Source: Paenibacillus plantiphilus
GTDB lineage: Bacteria; Bacillota; Bacilli; Paenibacillales; Paenibacillaceae
Reading direction: 5' to 3'
NCBI RefSeq assembly: GCF_927798095.1
Contig: NZ_CAKMMF010000013.1
Location: 1-64,000, forward strand
Length of the DNA: 64,000 bases
Position numbers and translations under genes: made by a program. This document shows positions 18,260-27,397 of the stretch, in pieces (position 1 is the first letter of the stretch; every line of letters starts with the position of its first letter). The notes under the pieces are model-generated. The model was not told where the DNA came from. It did no database searches and worked only from the letters and a program-made list of their open reading frames with translations.

Positions 18260-18760
18260 CTAGCTGCTTGCAGCTACCCGGCGGGCGGTCACATATTTCT
18301 TCTTCCAGTAGCTGGAGCTTAAGCTGGACAGCTTGACCCCGTTCGAGCTGGAGGAATGCAGAAACTTGTTGTTGCCTGCATATACGCCTACATGACCGAT
18401 ACTGCTGGAACTGCTGGAGCCTTTGAAAAACACCAAATCGCCCTTCTTGAGACTGCTCTTGCTGACTTTAACGCCCTTGGTCGCTTGCTGCTTGGATGTG
18501 CGAGGCAGCTCAATGCCGTTCTTCTTGAAAATATATTGTGTATAGGATGAGCAATCGAAGGCGGTCGTTATGCCTGCTTGTGCTCCATATCGATATTTGA
18601 CACCTATGTAGCTTTTGCCCGTCTTGATCACTTTCTCTGCTTTTGTTGCCGTTGCAGCGGCTGCTTTGGGTGCAGCTCCGAATCCGAGAGCTGTCATTCC
18701 GATGGCTGCACATAGACCGACATGGATGACTTTGCGAACGAGTTGTTTGGTCTGTAGCAC
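18260..18760 (-). CDS. Secreted NlpC/P60 peptidase (C40)
   Basis: A 166-residue secreted endopeptidase-type protein. The signal peptide is KVIHVGLCAAIGMTALGFG, cleaved near KAAAA. A single NlpC/P60 domain follows with the catalytic Cys in FDCSSYTQYIF, His in SIGHVGVYAGNN and a third polar His in KFLHSSSS. Such enzymes cut gamma-D-Glu to diamino-acid bonds in cell-wall peptides. There is no separate wall-binding domain. GTG start with GGAGGG about 13 bases upstream. It is monocistronic. Confidence 0.88.
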   Translation of the reverse strand: MLQTKQLVRKVIHVGLCAAIGMTALGFGAAPKAAAATATKAEKVIKTGKSYIGVKYRYGAQAGITTAFDCSSYTQYIFKKNGIELPRTSKQQATKGVKVSKSSLKKGDLVFFKGSSSSSSIGHVGVYAGNNKFLHSSSSNGVKLSSLSSSYWKKKYVTARRVAASS

Positions 18761-19150
18761 TACGATTTAGAATCCCTCCAACTTTTGTTTTAGCGAAAAC
18801 TGTACCCACTATACCATAAGTGAAACTTCAACCTGGAAAAATGAGCGTATTCTCACCATAATTCGCGTGAGTATGAGAATTTTCTAATTTTTTGTTTATC
18901 TATTACTGGCTATTCGCCAGAGAACTTTCTTAGTATCCAATATTAGAGAAATTTCATGCATGTAGAGGATATTCCCCAGTATGAGGCATGGCTGGAAAAT
19001 GTGGATCAAGGAACATTTGCTTGCCTTCGAAATTACGATTAGAAGGTGACGCTTACCGAAAATCATTATTTTAACCCTGACATACTGTTGTCAGGGTTGC
19101 CATTGTATGATGAATACATAAGTAAACTACACGAACCGGAGGTGATTGAA
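18761..19150. other. Intergenic stretch with a possible gene remnant
   Basis: No convincing gene. An imperfect inverted repeat (ATTCTCAC ... GTGAGTATGAGAAT, about 18850-18880) followed by a T-rich run lies near the left, and a small CTGGC/GCCAG hairpin at about 18907-18921. Bases 18956-19042 form a 28-codon frame (MHVEDIPQYEAWLENVDQGT onward) without a good ribosome site. It looks like the C-terminal remnant of a lost gene, but I cannot name it. Confidence 0.35.
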
Positions 19151-19690
19151 ATGACAAATCATAGTTTGAGATTGTACGACTATCATGTATGGGCAAATAA
19201 AATAATTTTTAACCGATTAAAGGAGCTTCCGCATCACTTATACAAACAAGAAATTCAAAGCGTGTTTTCTTCGGTGTCGAAGGTCATGGCACATATATAT
19301 AAGGTTGATTGCGGTTGGTTCGACATCCTGAAGGGTAAAAGTATGAATGAAGCGATGGAAGCTTCTTCTCAAATCGAGGCGGATGCAGCAGCTAGAAGCT
19401 TTGAGGAACTGGAAGCTATGTATGACGATTTGTCCGTGAGATTCAAGGCATGTATTAGCGAGCATGTGGATCTTGAGAGAGAGGTTGTCCTGGACAATCC
19501 CTACGCTGGAATTTTGAACACCAGATACTCGGAATTTATTATACAAGTTGTGAATCATGGCACGTACCACCGAGGCAATCTCTCAGCTATGCTTCGTCAA
19601 TTGGGCCACCCCTCTGTTATGACGGAATATGGACTTTTTATGTATCAGGATGAACCAACCATTAGCAGGCCAACAGTTTCTGTCAAATAA
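19151..19690 (+). CDS. DinB family protein
   Basis: A 179-residue DinB/YfiT-like four-helix bundle. Metal-ligand histidines are visible in AHIYKVD and in the C-terminal VNHGTYHRGNLSAMLRQLG motif. The strong site GGAGGTGATT just before ATG 19151 fixes the start; the frame extends further upstream, but those residues are unlike the family. DinB-fold proteins often act as metal- and thiol-dependent transferases or DNA-damage-linked proteins; the specific reaction is unknown. A second DinB gene follows. Confidence 0.85.
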   Translation: MTNHSLRLYDYHVWANKIIFNRLKELPHHLYKQEIQSVFSSVSKVMAHIYKVDCGWFDILKGKSMNEAMEASSQIEADAAARSFEELEAMYDDLSVRFKACISEHVDLEREVVLDNPYAGILNTRYSEFIIQVVNHGTYHRGNLSAMLRQLGHPSVMTEYGLFMYQDEPTISRPTVSVK

Positions 19691-19797
19691 GGCATCGTGC
19701 AGAATGGGTTAGAGGGTGCGTTACTTACACACTTACAAATATTGAAAACAAATAAGTTATAATGGTGCTATTCCATTACAAAAGGGAGATGTTAGAT

Positions 19798-20301
19798 ATG
19801 TTTAAACACATCGAGGATTTTGCCGCAACTTGGCAGCATGAAACAGCAGCAACGCTGCGCACGCTGGAGGCGCTCACAGACGAGTCTCTTGGCCAACAGA
19901 TAACAAGCGACCATCGAACGCTTGGACGACTTGCATGGCACCTTGTACAGACGGTGCACGAAATGCCATCGCGGACTGGATTGTCTTTCGAAGGACCGGG
20001 CGAAGATCTGTCGGTTCCAGCTTCGGCAGCGGACATTGCGGCAGCCTATAAGCGCACCTCGCAAGCGTTGCTTGATGCTGTACAGTCCAGTTGGAAGGAT
20101 GAGAATTTGCTCATCATGAGCGATATGTACGGCGATCAATGGCCGAATGGCTTGACGCTGGATATCCTTGTAAAACATGAGATTCATCATCGCGGTCAAA
20201 TGACAGTTCTGATGCGTCAGGCCGGTCTTCTTGTGCCGGATCTTTACGGTCCGACGAAAGAGCAGTGGGCCGATTATGGTGCGCCGGCTCCGGCAATATA
20301 G
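19798..20301 (+). CDS. DinB family protein (second copy)
   Basis: A 167-residue DinB-fold protein. Putative metal ligands are in AWHLVQTVHEM and VKHEIHHRGQMTVLMRQAG. It is only distantly similar to the preceding DinB gene, so the pair is not a recent duplication. ATG 19798 follows AAAGGGAGAT. A TATAAT at 19758-19763 suggests its own promoter, although a matching -35 box is not clear. Confidence 0.85.
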   Translation: MFKHIEDFAATWQHETAATLRTLEALTDESLGQQITSDHRTLGRLAWHLVQTVHEMPSRTGLSFEGPGEDLSVPASAADIAAAYKRTSQALLDAVQSSWKDENLLIMSDMYGDQWPNGLTLDILVKHEIHHRGQMTVLMRQAGLLVPDLYGPTKEQWADYGAPAPAI

Positions 20302-20351
20302 AATAAGGCTAAATCCCGCTTTGGCCATTTGGCTGAACAAAATGCGGGAAT

Positions 20352-20402
20352 AATAGTGAAGAGCCTCTACAGATTCCATTCTGTAGGGGCTCTTCACTAT
20401 TT
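20352..20402. terminator. Bidirectional terminator between the convergent DinB and SDR genes
   Basis: A 22-bp stem with one G-U pair and a seven-base loop, lying between converging genes. Short A/T runs flank both arms, so it probably serves both transcripts. Confidence 0.8.
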
Positions 20403-20533
20403 CACTGGTCATGCCGCAGTGATCCTTACTCTGTTGTTTGCTTGCACGACAGACTTATCGAGCGTAACGGCATTTCCGCTAATAATTGCTGTCATTCTCT
20501 ATCGGCTCATACTCACTCAGCGGGCTTTGGCGA

Positions 20534-21409
20534 TTAGCCATTTACTACAGTTCCGCCGTTAATATGAATCGTCTGACCGGATACGTAGGAGGAATCGTCG
20601 CTTGCCAGATAGACATAGGCGGGAGCCAGCTCCGATGGCTGACCGGGACGGCCAAGCGGGGTGTCCGTGCCGAACTTGGCGACTCTCTCTGCCGGGAAGG
20701 TCGAAGGAATGAGCGGCGTCCAGATCGGACCGGGTGCCACAGCATTGACGCGGATTCCCTGATTCGCCAAGCTGTTCGCAAGCGCGCGGGTGAACGATAC
20801 GATTGCTCCTTTGGTGGAGGAGTAGTCGATCAGCGTCGGATTTCCTTCATAAGCGGTAATGGACGCGGTGTTAATGATCGAAGCGCCTTTCTTCAGATGC
20901 TTCATGGCAGCCTTGGTCAGGTAGAACATGGCGAAGATATTCGTGCGGAACGTCTTCTCCAGCTGTTCAGCCGTAATGTCCTCGATGCTTTGCTGCGGAT
21001 GCTGCTCGGCAGCATTGTTTACAAGAATGTCGAGCTGGCCGAGCTCCTTGACGGTTTGCTCAATGGCGGACTGGCTGAAGGCTTCATCGCCGATATCGCC
21101 TCTGATCAGCAGGCACTTGCGCCCCAACTCCTCTACACGCTTCTTCACTTTGTTCGCATCTTCATCCTGCTCAAGATAGACAATCGCGACGTCAGCGCCC
21201 TCCTTGGCGAAGGCAACGGCGGCAGCATGTCCGATCCCGCTGTCCCCTCCGGTTATCAGGGCGGTTCGGCCAGTCAGCTTGCCTGCGGCGCGGTAAGTCG
21301 GCGATTCGATCTCAGGCATAGGGTTCATCTTGCTCTCCAGCCCTGTGCCTTCCTGCTCCTGCGGCGGCAGCTTTTTAGGTCTTTGCTCCGTAGCATTGTT
21401 TCCTGCCAT
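20534..21409 (-). CDS. SDR oxidoreductase, YdaD/YhdF-like (general stress type)
   Basis: A 291-residue short-chain dehydrogenase/reductase. The N-terminal extension (MAGNNATEQRPKKLPPQEQ) rich in Pro/Gln is typical of the YdaD/YghA group. The Rossmann loop is TGGDSGIGHAAA, with NNAAEQHP, the catalytic Ser in NTASITAYEG, Tyr-x3-Lys in DYSSTKGA, and the PGPIWTPLIPS loop. The natural substrate is unknown; relatives are general-stress proteins. GGAGGG precedes the ATG. Confidence 0.9.
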   Translation of the reverse strand: MAGNNATEQRPKKLPPQEQEGTGLESKMNPMPEIESPTYRAAGKLTGRTALITGGDSGIGHAAAVAFAKEGADVAIVYLEQDEDANKVKKRVEELGRKCLLIRGDIGDEAFSQSAIEQTVKELGQLDILVNNAAEQHPQQSIEDITAEQLEKTFRTNIFAMFYLTKAAMKHLKKGASIINTASITAYEGNPTLIDYSSTKGAIVSFTRALANSLANQGIRVNAVAPGPIWTPLIPSTFPAERVAKFGTDTPLGRPGQPSELAPAYVYLASDDSSYVSGQTIHINGGTVVNG

Positions 21410-21678
21410 CTTAATCCCTCCTCGAAGTAGTAGTCTAGATTACGTTACCCGTTCTGGTCGGCGGATAATCATCGATTCTGGATAATATGGAACAGATATC
21501 CCTTTTAAGGAAGCAGTTAATTATTCTTTTCTATCAGAGTGGTATGTACTATACAAAATGGCCTGATATGCAACGATAAAGAAATTAGTGAGACGCCCCG
21601 AGGATTGCAGTTATCCGATAATAACAGCCTCGCAAGGCAGGTTAATGAATAATCTTAACTAGCAAGGAGACAGGCAGC

Positions 21679-24306
21679 ATGCATGCACATGACAGCTTAG
21701 AATCGGCCGAAAGCAAGACCGCACGGGCAATAGAGCAAGCAGAACGGAAGCTTAAGTTGTTTGAAAACATGCTGCACATGATTGAGGTAGCGATTTGGTC
21801 AGTTGATGTCCTTAAAGGGCAATTTCTATATGTTTCAGAGGCGGTGACGGGTATTACGGGCTGCCAGCCCGATCAGCTTGTTGACCCCTCAAGTTGGAGC
21901 AATTTCGTTCATGAGGAGGACATCTCTCTTTATGAAGAATGGGCGAAGAAGATCGGACAAGGAATTCCAGCCACAAGCGAGTACCGAATCTATCACAAGA
22001 ATGGTGAGGCACGGTGGATTCAAGCAAGAATGATGCCTGTACTGGACGAGTGTGGGCAGGTCATTCAACTGGACGGCATGATGGTCGATACGACAACGAA
22101 AAAAGAGATGGAAGCACAGCTGCACAGAAGCGAGCAGAGATACAAATCAATGTTTCATTATAATTCGGATATCATTTGCGAATTGGATCTGGATGGCGAT
22201 ATTCGCGCGATCAATCCGGCTGCCGAGAAGATTACAGGCGAGCGACTGTACGGGGCAGACATCAATTTCCCGTTTGAAGAGGTGTTCGGCGGGGACAATC
22301 TGCATAAATTAGCGCACTATTTCAATTTGGCGATACAAGGGCATTCCCAGCATTATGAAGTATCTTCACGCCATCAGAATGGAAAATCGTTTCAATGGTC
22401 GATGGAGAATGTCCCGATCTATGTGAGCAACCGTATAGAAGGCACTTTTGTTATCGCCAGAGATGTGACGGCTCATAAGCAAGCCGAGGCAGCTTTTGCC
22501 GATCGTGAAGCGCAGTGCCGCCGATTGGTGGAGCTGTCGCCCGTAGCAATCGCGATCTATAAGGATGGGGAAATTACGTTCCTCAATCCTGCCGGAGAAA
22601 AGATGCTGGGCGTAACATTCGAAGGAGATACATACAGGACGAACATCATGGACTGGGTACATCCCCATGATTGCGATTATGCGCTGGAACGGATGGAGAA
22701 TACGCTGTTGAGCGGTTATTCTCCTCCAGGCGAGTATAGAATTATTCGTGCAGACAGCCGTGTAATCGATATTTCGATGATTTCCATCTATGACTCCCAA
22801 TCTGCCTCTATCCAGCTTATGTTCGAAGATATTACGGTCCGCAAACAGGCGGAGCGGGCTTTGCTGGAAGGCGAGGAGCTGAATAGGCGTCTCATTGAGC
22901 TGTCCCCCGAAGCCATTGTTCTTCACAAAGATTATAAATTTGTCTATGTCAATCTTGCCGGTCTTGAACTATTCGGAGTGTCCGATTTGAGCGTACTGAT
23001 GGGAGAATCGATATTTGACTGGATTCATCCTGACTTTGCGGAGGATGTGAGAAAACGGTTGGGGCACATTTATGCCCAGCATTGCGTCTCTTCACTTGTC
23101 GAGCAGCAGATTGTTCAGGCGGACGGCACTCTTATCGATGTGGAAGTGATAGCCAGCACCATTCCCTATAAAGGGGACAATGCAGGCATTACATTATTTC
23201 GCGATATTAGGGAGCGCAAGCGGGCAGACGAGGTTCGGCAGCGGGCGGAGCAGCGCATCAGAGAGAGCGAAGACCGGCATTATCGCTTGCAGACGAGCCT
23301 GGATCGTTTCTCCCATGATCTCTTTGGTGTGATGAAGATGAGCCACTTGGAGCGGCGGCTTGTGAAGGAGGTTCGGGACGTACTCGGAACGGATCATGTC
23401 ACGATCATGGAGCTGGATTCAAGCCAGATTAAGCTATGTGAGCTTCATGAGACGGAGGATGGCTATTATCTGAAAATCGGGGAGCTGAGAGGGAGGAGCA
23501 AGCTGCTCTGTATCGATGAGAAGCCTGCGGCATTAAGAATTGCCTCCAAGCGAGTATGGCTGGAGACGATCGCTCGTTATGTCAGCGTGCTACTGGACAA
23601 TTTTCTATTGATCGAAGATTTGACCAAGGAGCTGGAGGGGACTGTCAGCCAGCAAGTCACGCCAACTTGGCTCCTGAGGCTGCTGTTTACGCTGTCTGAG
23701 AACGAGAGAAAATCACTTTCCCAGGATCTGCATGACTCAGCACTGCAAGAGCAGATTGTTTGGTACCGCAAGCTTGAGCATCTGATGCTAAGCAGCGCTC
23801 TCCCGAAGGAGGCACAGGAGCAGCTTGGGCAAATTGCACAGGGACTGCTGGATGTCATCTATCAAATTCGGATCACCTGCAACGAGCTAAGGCCGCCGAT
23901 GCTCAAGGAAGCAGGGCTTGCGTCCTCTCTGCATGCCCTGTTTGAGTTCACACAGATGCGCACCAACTATAGCATTCGCTTCCATCCTGCTTATATCGAG
24001 CATGCATTGAATGACGACCAATTGATCGGTCTGTACCGCATCGTGCAGGAGATGCTCGCCAATGCTGCGAAGCATTCCAGCGCAACGGAGGTTCATATCG
24101 GATTGACCAGCAGTTCGTGCGCTGTGCAATTACAATATAGAGATAACGGGGTGGGCATGAAGCTTGAGGCGACAGAAGACTCATTCAACAGCATGGGCAT
24201 CTATGGCATGAAGGAGCGGGTACGCAGCTTGAACGGAACCATTGCGTTCCGATCGCCTGAGGATGGCGGAATGGCAATCTTTATTTGTATTCCAATTGGT
24301 GAATAG
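21679..24306 (+). CDS. Multi-PAS sensor histidine kinase (DegS/ComP type)
   Basis: An 875-residue kinase without TM segments, so probably cytoplasmic. Four PAS/PAC units occupy about residues 30-510 (HEEDISLYEEWAKKI, INPAAEKITGE, VELSPVAIAIYKDGE, IELSPEAIVLHKDY). A poorly characterised region follows, then a HisKA_3 phospho-acceptor segment (LSQDLHDSALQEQI, His in LHD) and HATPase_c (MLANAAKHSSATEVHIGL, YRDNGVGM, GIYGMKERV). This kinase class pairs with NarL/LuxR regulators, and one follows 20 bp later. The ribosome site is AAGGAGACAGG. Confidence 0.92.
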   Translation: MHAHDSLESAESKTARAIEQAERKLKLFENMLHMIEVAIWSVDVLKGQFLYVSEAVTGITGCQPDQLVDPSSWSNFVHEEDISLYEEWAKKIGQGIPATSEYRIYHKNGEARWIQARMMPVLDECGQVIQLDGMMVDTTTKKEMEAQLHRSEQRYKSMFHYNSDIICELDLDGDIRAINPAAEKITGERLYGADINFPFEEVFGGDNLHKLAHYFNLAIQGHSQHYEVSSRHQNGKSFQWSMENVPIYVSNRIEGTFVIARDVTAHKQAEAAFADREAQCRRLVELSPVAIAIYKDGEITFLNPAGEKMLGVTFEGDTYRTNIMDWVHPHDCDYALERMENTLLSGYSPPGEYRIIRADSRVIDISMISIYDSQSASIQLMFEDITVRKQAERALLEGEELNRRLIELSPEAIVLHKDYKFVYVNLAGLELFGVSDLSVLMGESIFDWIHPDFAEDVRKRLGHIYAQHCVSSLVEQQIVQADGTLIDVEVIASTIPYKGDNAGITLFRDIRERKRADEVRQRAEQRIRESEDRHYRLQTSLDRFSHDLFGVMKMSHLERRLVKEVRDVLGTDHVTIMELDSSQIKLCELHETEDGYYLKIGELRGRSKLLCIDEKPAALRIASKRVWLETIARYVSVLLDNFLLIEDLTKELEGTVSQQVTPTWLLRLLFTLSENERKSLSQDLHDSALQEQIVWYRKLEHLMLSSALPKEAQEQLGQIAQGLLDVIYQIRITCNELRPPMLKEAGLASSLHALFEFTQMRTNYSIRFHPAYIEHALNDDQLIGLYRIVQEMLANAAKHSSATEVHIGLTSSSCAVQLQYRDNGVGMKLEATEDSFNSMGIYGMKERVRSLNGTIAFRSPEDGGMAIFICIPIGE

Positions 24307-24326
24307 CAGGACGAGGAGCAGACAGC

Positions 24327-24968
24327 ATGATTCATATTCTACTGGTAGACGACCATCCATTAGTAATGGAAGGGACGAGAATGATCCTTGAGCTAGAGGG
24401 GGACATGAAGGTTTCGCTGGCGAATTCCGCCAGCAAGGCGCTTGAGCACGTTCGAGCACAGTCCTTCGATGTGATGCTGTTCGACCTTCATATTGGCGAT
24501 ATCAATGGGATTGATCTCGCCAAGCAAGTTCTGGATATCACGCCGCATTCAACAATATTAATCTACACGGGCTTCGAATTCAGCAACCACTTCAATCTGA
24601 TGATAGAAGCGGGCATTAGCGGCTTTATTCTCAAGACAACTACGAGCGAGCAGCTTGTGAATGCGATCCGCTGCGCCCTGCGAGGAGAAGTACTGCTACC
24701 GCTCTCATTGGTGAAGCAGTTAAGAAGAACGACATTGCAGGCGGATGCTGCCACAGGACAGCAGGGCGTTGTTGCGATCAGCAATAAGGAGTATGAGATT
24801 TTGCAAGAGATAGCCAAGGGCAGGAGCAATAAAGATATTGCGGAACGGGTTCTTATGAGCCAGCGGTCATTGGAATATTGTTTGACAGCCCTGTTCCACA
24901 AGCTGAATGTGAAATCAAGAATCGAAGCGGCGATAAAAGCGAAGCAGTTGGGCTTTCTGACAGATTAA
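24327..24968 (+). CDS. NarL/LuxR-type response regulator
   Basis: 213 residues. The receiver domain has Asp8/Asp9, the phospho-acceptor Asp53 (MLFDLHIGDING) and the conserved Lys in FILKTTT; a C-terminal LuxR-type helix-turn-helix is at about 150-210 (EYEILQEIAKGRSNKDIAER, VKSRIEAAIKAKQ). It is the cognate regulator of the upstream PAS kinase by adjacency, and the pair resembles ComP-ComA/DegS-DegU systems. Targets are unknown; the chemosensory operon starts 300 bp downstream after a terminator. Confidence 0.92.
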   Translation: MIHILLVDDHPLVMEGTRMILELEGDMKVSLANSASKALEHVRAQSFDVMLFDLHIGDINGIDLAKQVLDITPHSTILIYTGFEFSNHFNLMIEAGISGFILKTTTSEQLVNAIRCALRGEVLLPLSLVKQLRRTTLQADAATGQQGVVAISNKEYEILQEIAKGRSNKDIAERVLMSQRSLEYCLTALFHKLNVKSRIEAAIKAKQLGFLTD

Positions 24969-25009
24969 GCGGAGAGTAACGTTTCATCCGAATAGCTCTA
25001 TAACCGGGT

Positions 25010-25046
25010 CCCGGTCACAGTCTACTGTGATGCGGGTTTTTTCTTT
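25010..25046 (+). terminator. Terminator of the kinase/regulator operon
   Basis: A CCCG...TCACAGT stem pairing with ACTGTGA...CGGG, with a small internal mismatch, followed by six T residues. Confidence 0.88.
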
Positions 25047-25074
25047 TGCGGCATCCCGCAGGAGCACGAAGAAG

Positions 25075-25094
25075 TTTTGCGTGGCCACGCAAAA
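25075..25094. promoter_or_regulatory. 20-bp perfect palindrome upstream of the chemosensory operon
   Basis: TTTTGCGTGGCCACGCAAAA reads the same on both strands. It lies 170 bp before the MCP start and just past a terminator. It looks like a dimeric regulator's operator; the regulator is unknown. Confidence 0.5.
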
Positions 25095-25139
25095 TATTTT
25101 CGGTTACCGGAATGTGCAGCCGGTTTATGATGAATCTAG

Positions 25140-25167
25140 TTCTTAAGAATCACATCACTTGTAATAT
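25140..25167 (+). promoter_or_regulatory. Possible promoter of the chemosensory operon
   Basis: TTCTTA, 16 bases, TAATAT. Only a moderate match to SigA. No SigD-type sequence (TAAA then GCCGATAT) was seen. Confidence 0.3.
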
Positions 25168-25263
25168 TCTAAATACGACAAGGAGGTTATTAGGGACTGA
25201 GCAGGCAAGTATTTGGCGGTACGAATGGATAATCAAACCATAACAACAACGAGGTGCTGGACA

Positions 25264-26862
25264 ATGAAATGGTTTTATAATTTGAAGACGGTTGTGAAAT
25301 TAACGCTCGCCTTCGTCATAACGGCAATCATTATGGGGTTTGTCGGGTTTTTAGGCTTGAACAATTTGGGGAGCATGAACAAATCGATTGTTGATATGTA
25401 CGAAGTCAATCTCGTTCCTATTAGCAAGCTTGGCGATATTGAAACTCTATATCAGCGGATCAACGTAGAGCTCCGTGATATGAACACGATGGCAACGACA
25501 AATGCGGAGAATAAGGAATACAAGGACAAGATCGTAGGCTTTGTTCAAGAAATAGAGGCCAGCATCGATACATACAGACAGACTGTCTTGACCAAGGAGG
25601 AGGAGGAGCAACTGGCACAATTTGCCCCTCTATGGGAAGAGTACCGAACGATCTTGAATGAAGCCTTGGACAAGAATAGCTCGAACATCGGCTCTGAGCA
25701 ATTTACGGAATTTCTGCTCGCAGGCGGGTTGGATGAGAGGGGCGATAAGCTGGAAGCTATTCTGGAGAAGATCATAGAGATTAATATTGAGCTGGCAGAG
25801 CATGCGCGCGGAGAATCTGAGGAGCTGTTCAACTCATCACGTTTAATTACATTCTCCGTAATCGTCGTTTCTCTTATTATCAGTCTCGGATTTGGCTACA
25901 TCATCTCGCAAATGATAGCGCGTCCATTAAATCGTGTTGTGCGGCTAGTAAGCCAAGTCGCAGATGGAGATTTGAGCGAAGCGGCGGATATTCATACGAA
26001 GGATGAGATTGGCCTATTGGCAGCTTCTGTTAATAATATGGTCACCAAATTAAGAGATACTGTCGGTGAAATTCTGTCCTCCGCTGAAAGTGTATCGGCA
26101 GCCTCCGAGCAGATCTCGGCAAGCACGGAGGAGATCGCAAGCGGCAGCATGAGCCAGGCAGATGCTGCTCAAACGATGAACGAGCTGTTTAAGGAGCTGT
26201 CAATTGCCATAAACTCTGTTGCCCGCAGTGCGGAACAAGCGTCAGAGCTATCCAATAAGACGATGAGCATTGCACAGGATGGCGGCAAAGTAGTTCGTTA
26301 TTCCATTGATGGCATGACTCGGGTTAATGAACAGATGGCGCGTCTTGAAGAGGATTCCAACAAGATCGGCGAGATCATTGAAGTAATCGATGATATAGCC
26401 GAACAGACGAATCTTCTCGCGCTGAATGCGGCAATTGAGGCGGCGCGTGCAGGTGATCAGGGTCGCGGGTTCGCTGTCGTTGCTGATGAAGTGAGGAAAT
26501 TAGCTGAACGAAGCAGTGAAGCAACGAAGCAAATTACGAATATCATTAAAGGCATGCAGGATAATGCGGGACAGAGTGTGAAGGCAGTTGCAGAAGGGGT
26601 GTCCGCCTCACAGAAAACCGGTGAAGCATTCGAGCATATTATTACGATGGTTAATGAATCGGCTTATAAGGTAACGGAAATAGCAGCAGCAAGTGAGGAG
26701 CAGGCCGCCCAATCCTCTGAGGTGATGAGCGCGATTGAAAGCATATCCGCAGCGACCGAGGAAGCTGCGGCGAGCAGTGAGGAAACCGCCTCAACCGCCC
26801 AATCGCTGGCTCAGCTTGCAGAGGAATTGAACAACTCCGTTGCCATCTTCAAAATTCGCTAG
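25264..26862 (+). CDS. Methyl-accepting chemotaxis protein
   Basis: 532 residues. TM1 spans about 10-33, followed by a periplasmic-type four-helix-bundle sensor (about 34-195), TM2 (about 196-218), HAMP ([20 protein letters not shown]) and a long signalling hairpin with the CheA/CheW contact tip [23 protein letters not shown] 25264 is chosen because GAGGTG is spaced correctly and the protein then begins directly before TM1. It heads an operon with cheW, cheA, cheR and cheB, so it is probably the dedicated receptor of that system. Ligand unknown. Confidence 0.93.
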   Translation: MKWFYNLKTVVKLTLAFVITAIIMGFVGFLGLNNLGSMNKSIVDMYEVNLVPISKLGDIETLYQRINVELRDMNTMATTNAENKEYKDKIVGFVQEIEASIDTYRQTVLTKEEEEQLAQFAPLWEEYRTILNEALDKNSSNIGSEQFTEFLLAGGLDERGDKLEAILEKIIEINIELAEHARGESEELFNSSRLITFSVIVVSLIISLGFGYIISQMIARPLNRVVRLVSQVADGDLSEAADIHTKDEIGLLAASVNNMVTKLRDTVGEILSSAESVSAASEQISASTEEIASGSMSQADAAQTMNELFKELSIAINSVARSAEQASELSNKTMSIAQDGGKVVRYSIDGMTRVNEQMARLEEDSNKIGEIIEVIDDIAEQTNLLALNAAIEAARAGDQGRGFAVVADEVRKLAERSSEATKQITNIIKGMQDNAGQSVKAVAEGVSASQKTGEAFEHIITMVNESAYKVTEIAAASEEQAAQSSEVMSAIESISAATEEAAASSEETASTAQSLAQLAEELNNSVAIFKIR

Positions 26863-26954
26863 CGGCAAAGGCTCTAGCTGAAGCAGGGGCCGGAGCTGAG
26901 TACGCAACGGGTTGTTCATTCAAGGCCACAATGAAGAGAGGCGGGAGCAGGAAC

Positions 26955-27389
26955 ATGCAGGCAACTGGGCAGGAGCAATATATCGAGTTTGCAATTGAAA
27001 AGGAACAATATGCCATCCGAATTCAAGATATTCACGAAATTATTAAGATACAGGACATAACAGCCATTCCTAACGTGACACCCTATGTGAAAGGGGTCAT
27101 TAACCTTAGAGGCAAGATTGTGCCGGTTATCAGTCTGCGAAAATTGTTTGAGCTGCCGGATAAAGATCATTCCCGAACGACCCGTATCATCGTCGTTCAT
27201 CATAGGGAGGATACGGTTGGCATCATTGTAGATCGAGTGAATAAGGTCGCGACATTCTCAGATATTCAATTGCCTCCAGAGCGTGTTGGGGGAGTGGACG
27301 GGAATTATTTTGTCGGGATCGGCATCACGGTGGGCGGCCTGGTCGGAATATTAAAGCTGGATGAAGTCTTGCTTCGCGAACAGGAGTGA
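26955..27389 (+). CDS. cheW: Chemotaxis coupling protein CheW
   Basis: A 144-residue single CheW domain with YIEFAIEKEQYAIRIQDIHE, YVKGVINLRGKIVPVISL and VGIIVDRVNKV. It bridges receptor tips to CheA. ATG 26955 follows GGCGGGAGCAGG; an in-frame ATG at 26931 would add eight non-conserved residues. The stop overlaps the possible GTG start of cheA by four bases. Confidence 0.93.
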   Translation: MQATGQEQYIEFAIEKEQYAIRIQDIHEIIKIQDITAIPNVTPYVKGVINLRGKIVPVISLRKLFELPDKDHSRTTRIIVVHHREDTVGIIVDRVNKVATFSDIQLPPERVGGVDGNYFVGIGITVGGLVGILKLDEVLLREQE

Positions 27390-27397
27390 ACAGGCTG

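Noticed and set aside
20486-21430. 314-residue plus-strand ORF opposite the SDR gene
   Set aside because: The minus strand encodes a full SDR with all catalytic motifs; the opposite frame has no recognisable domain.
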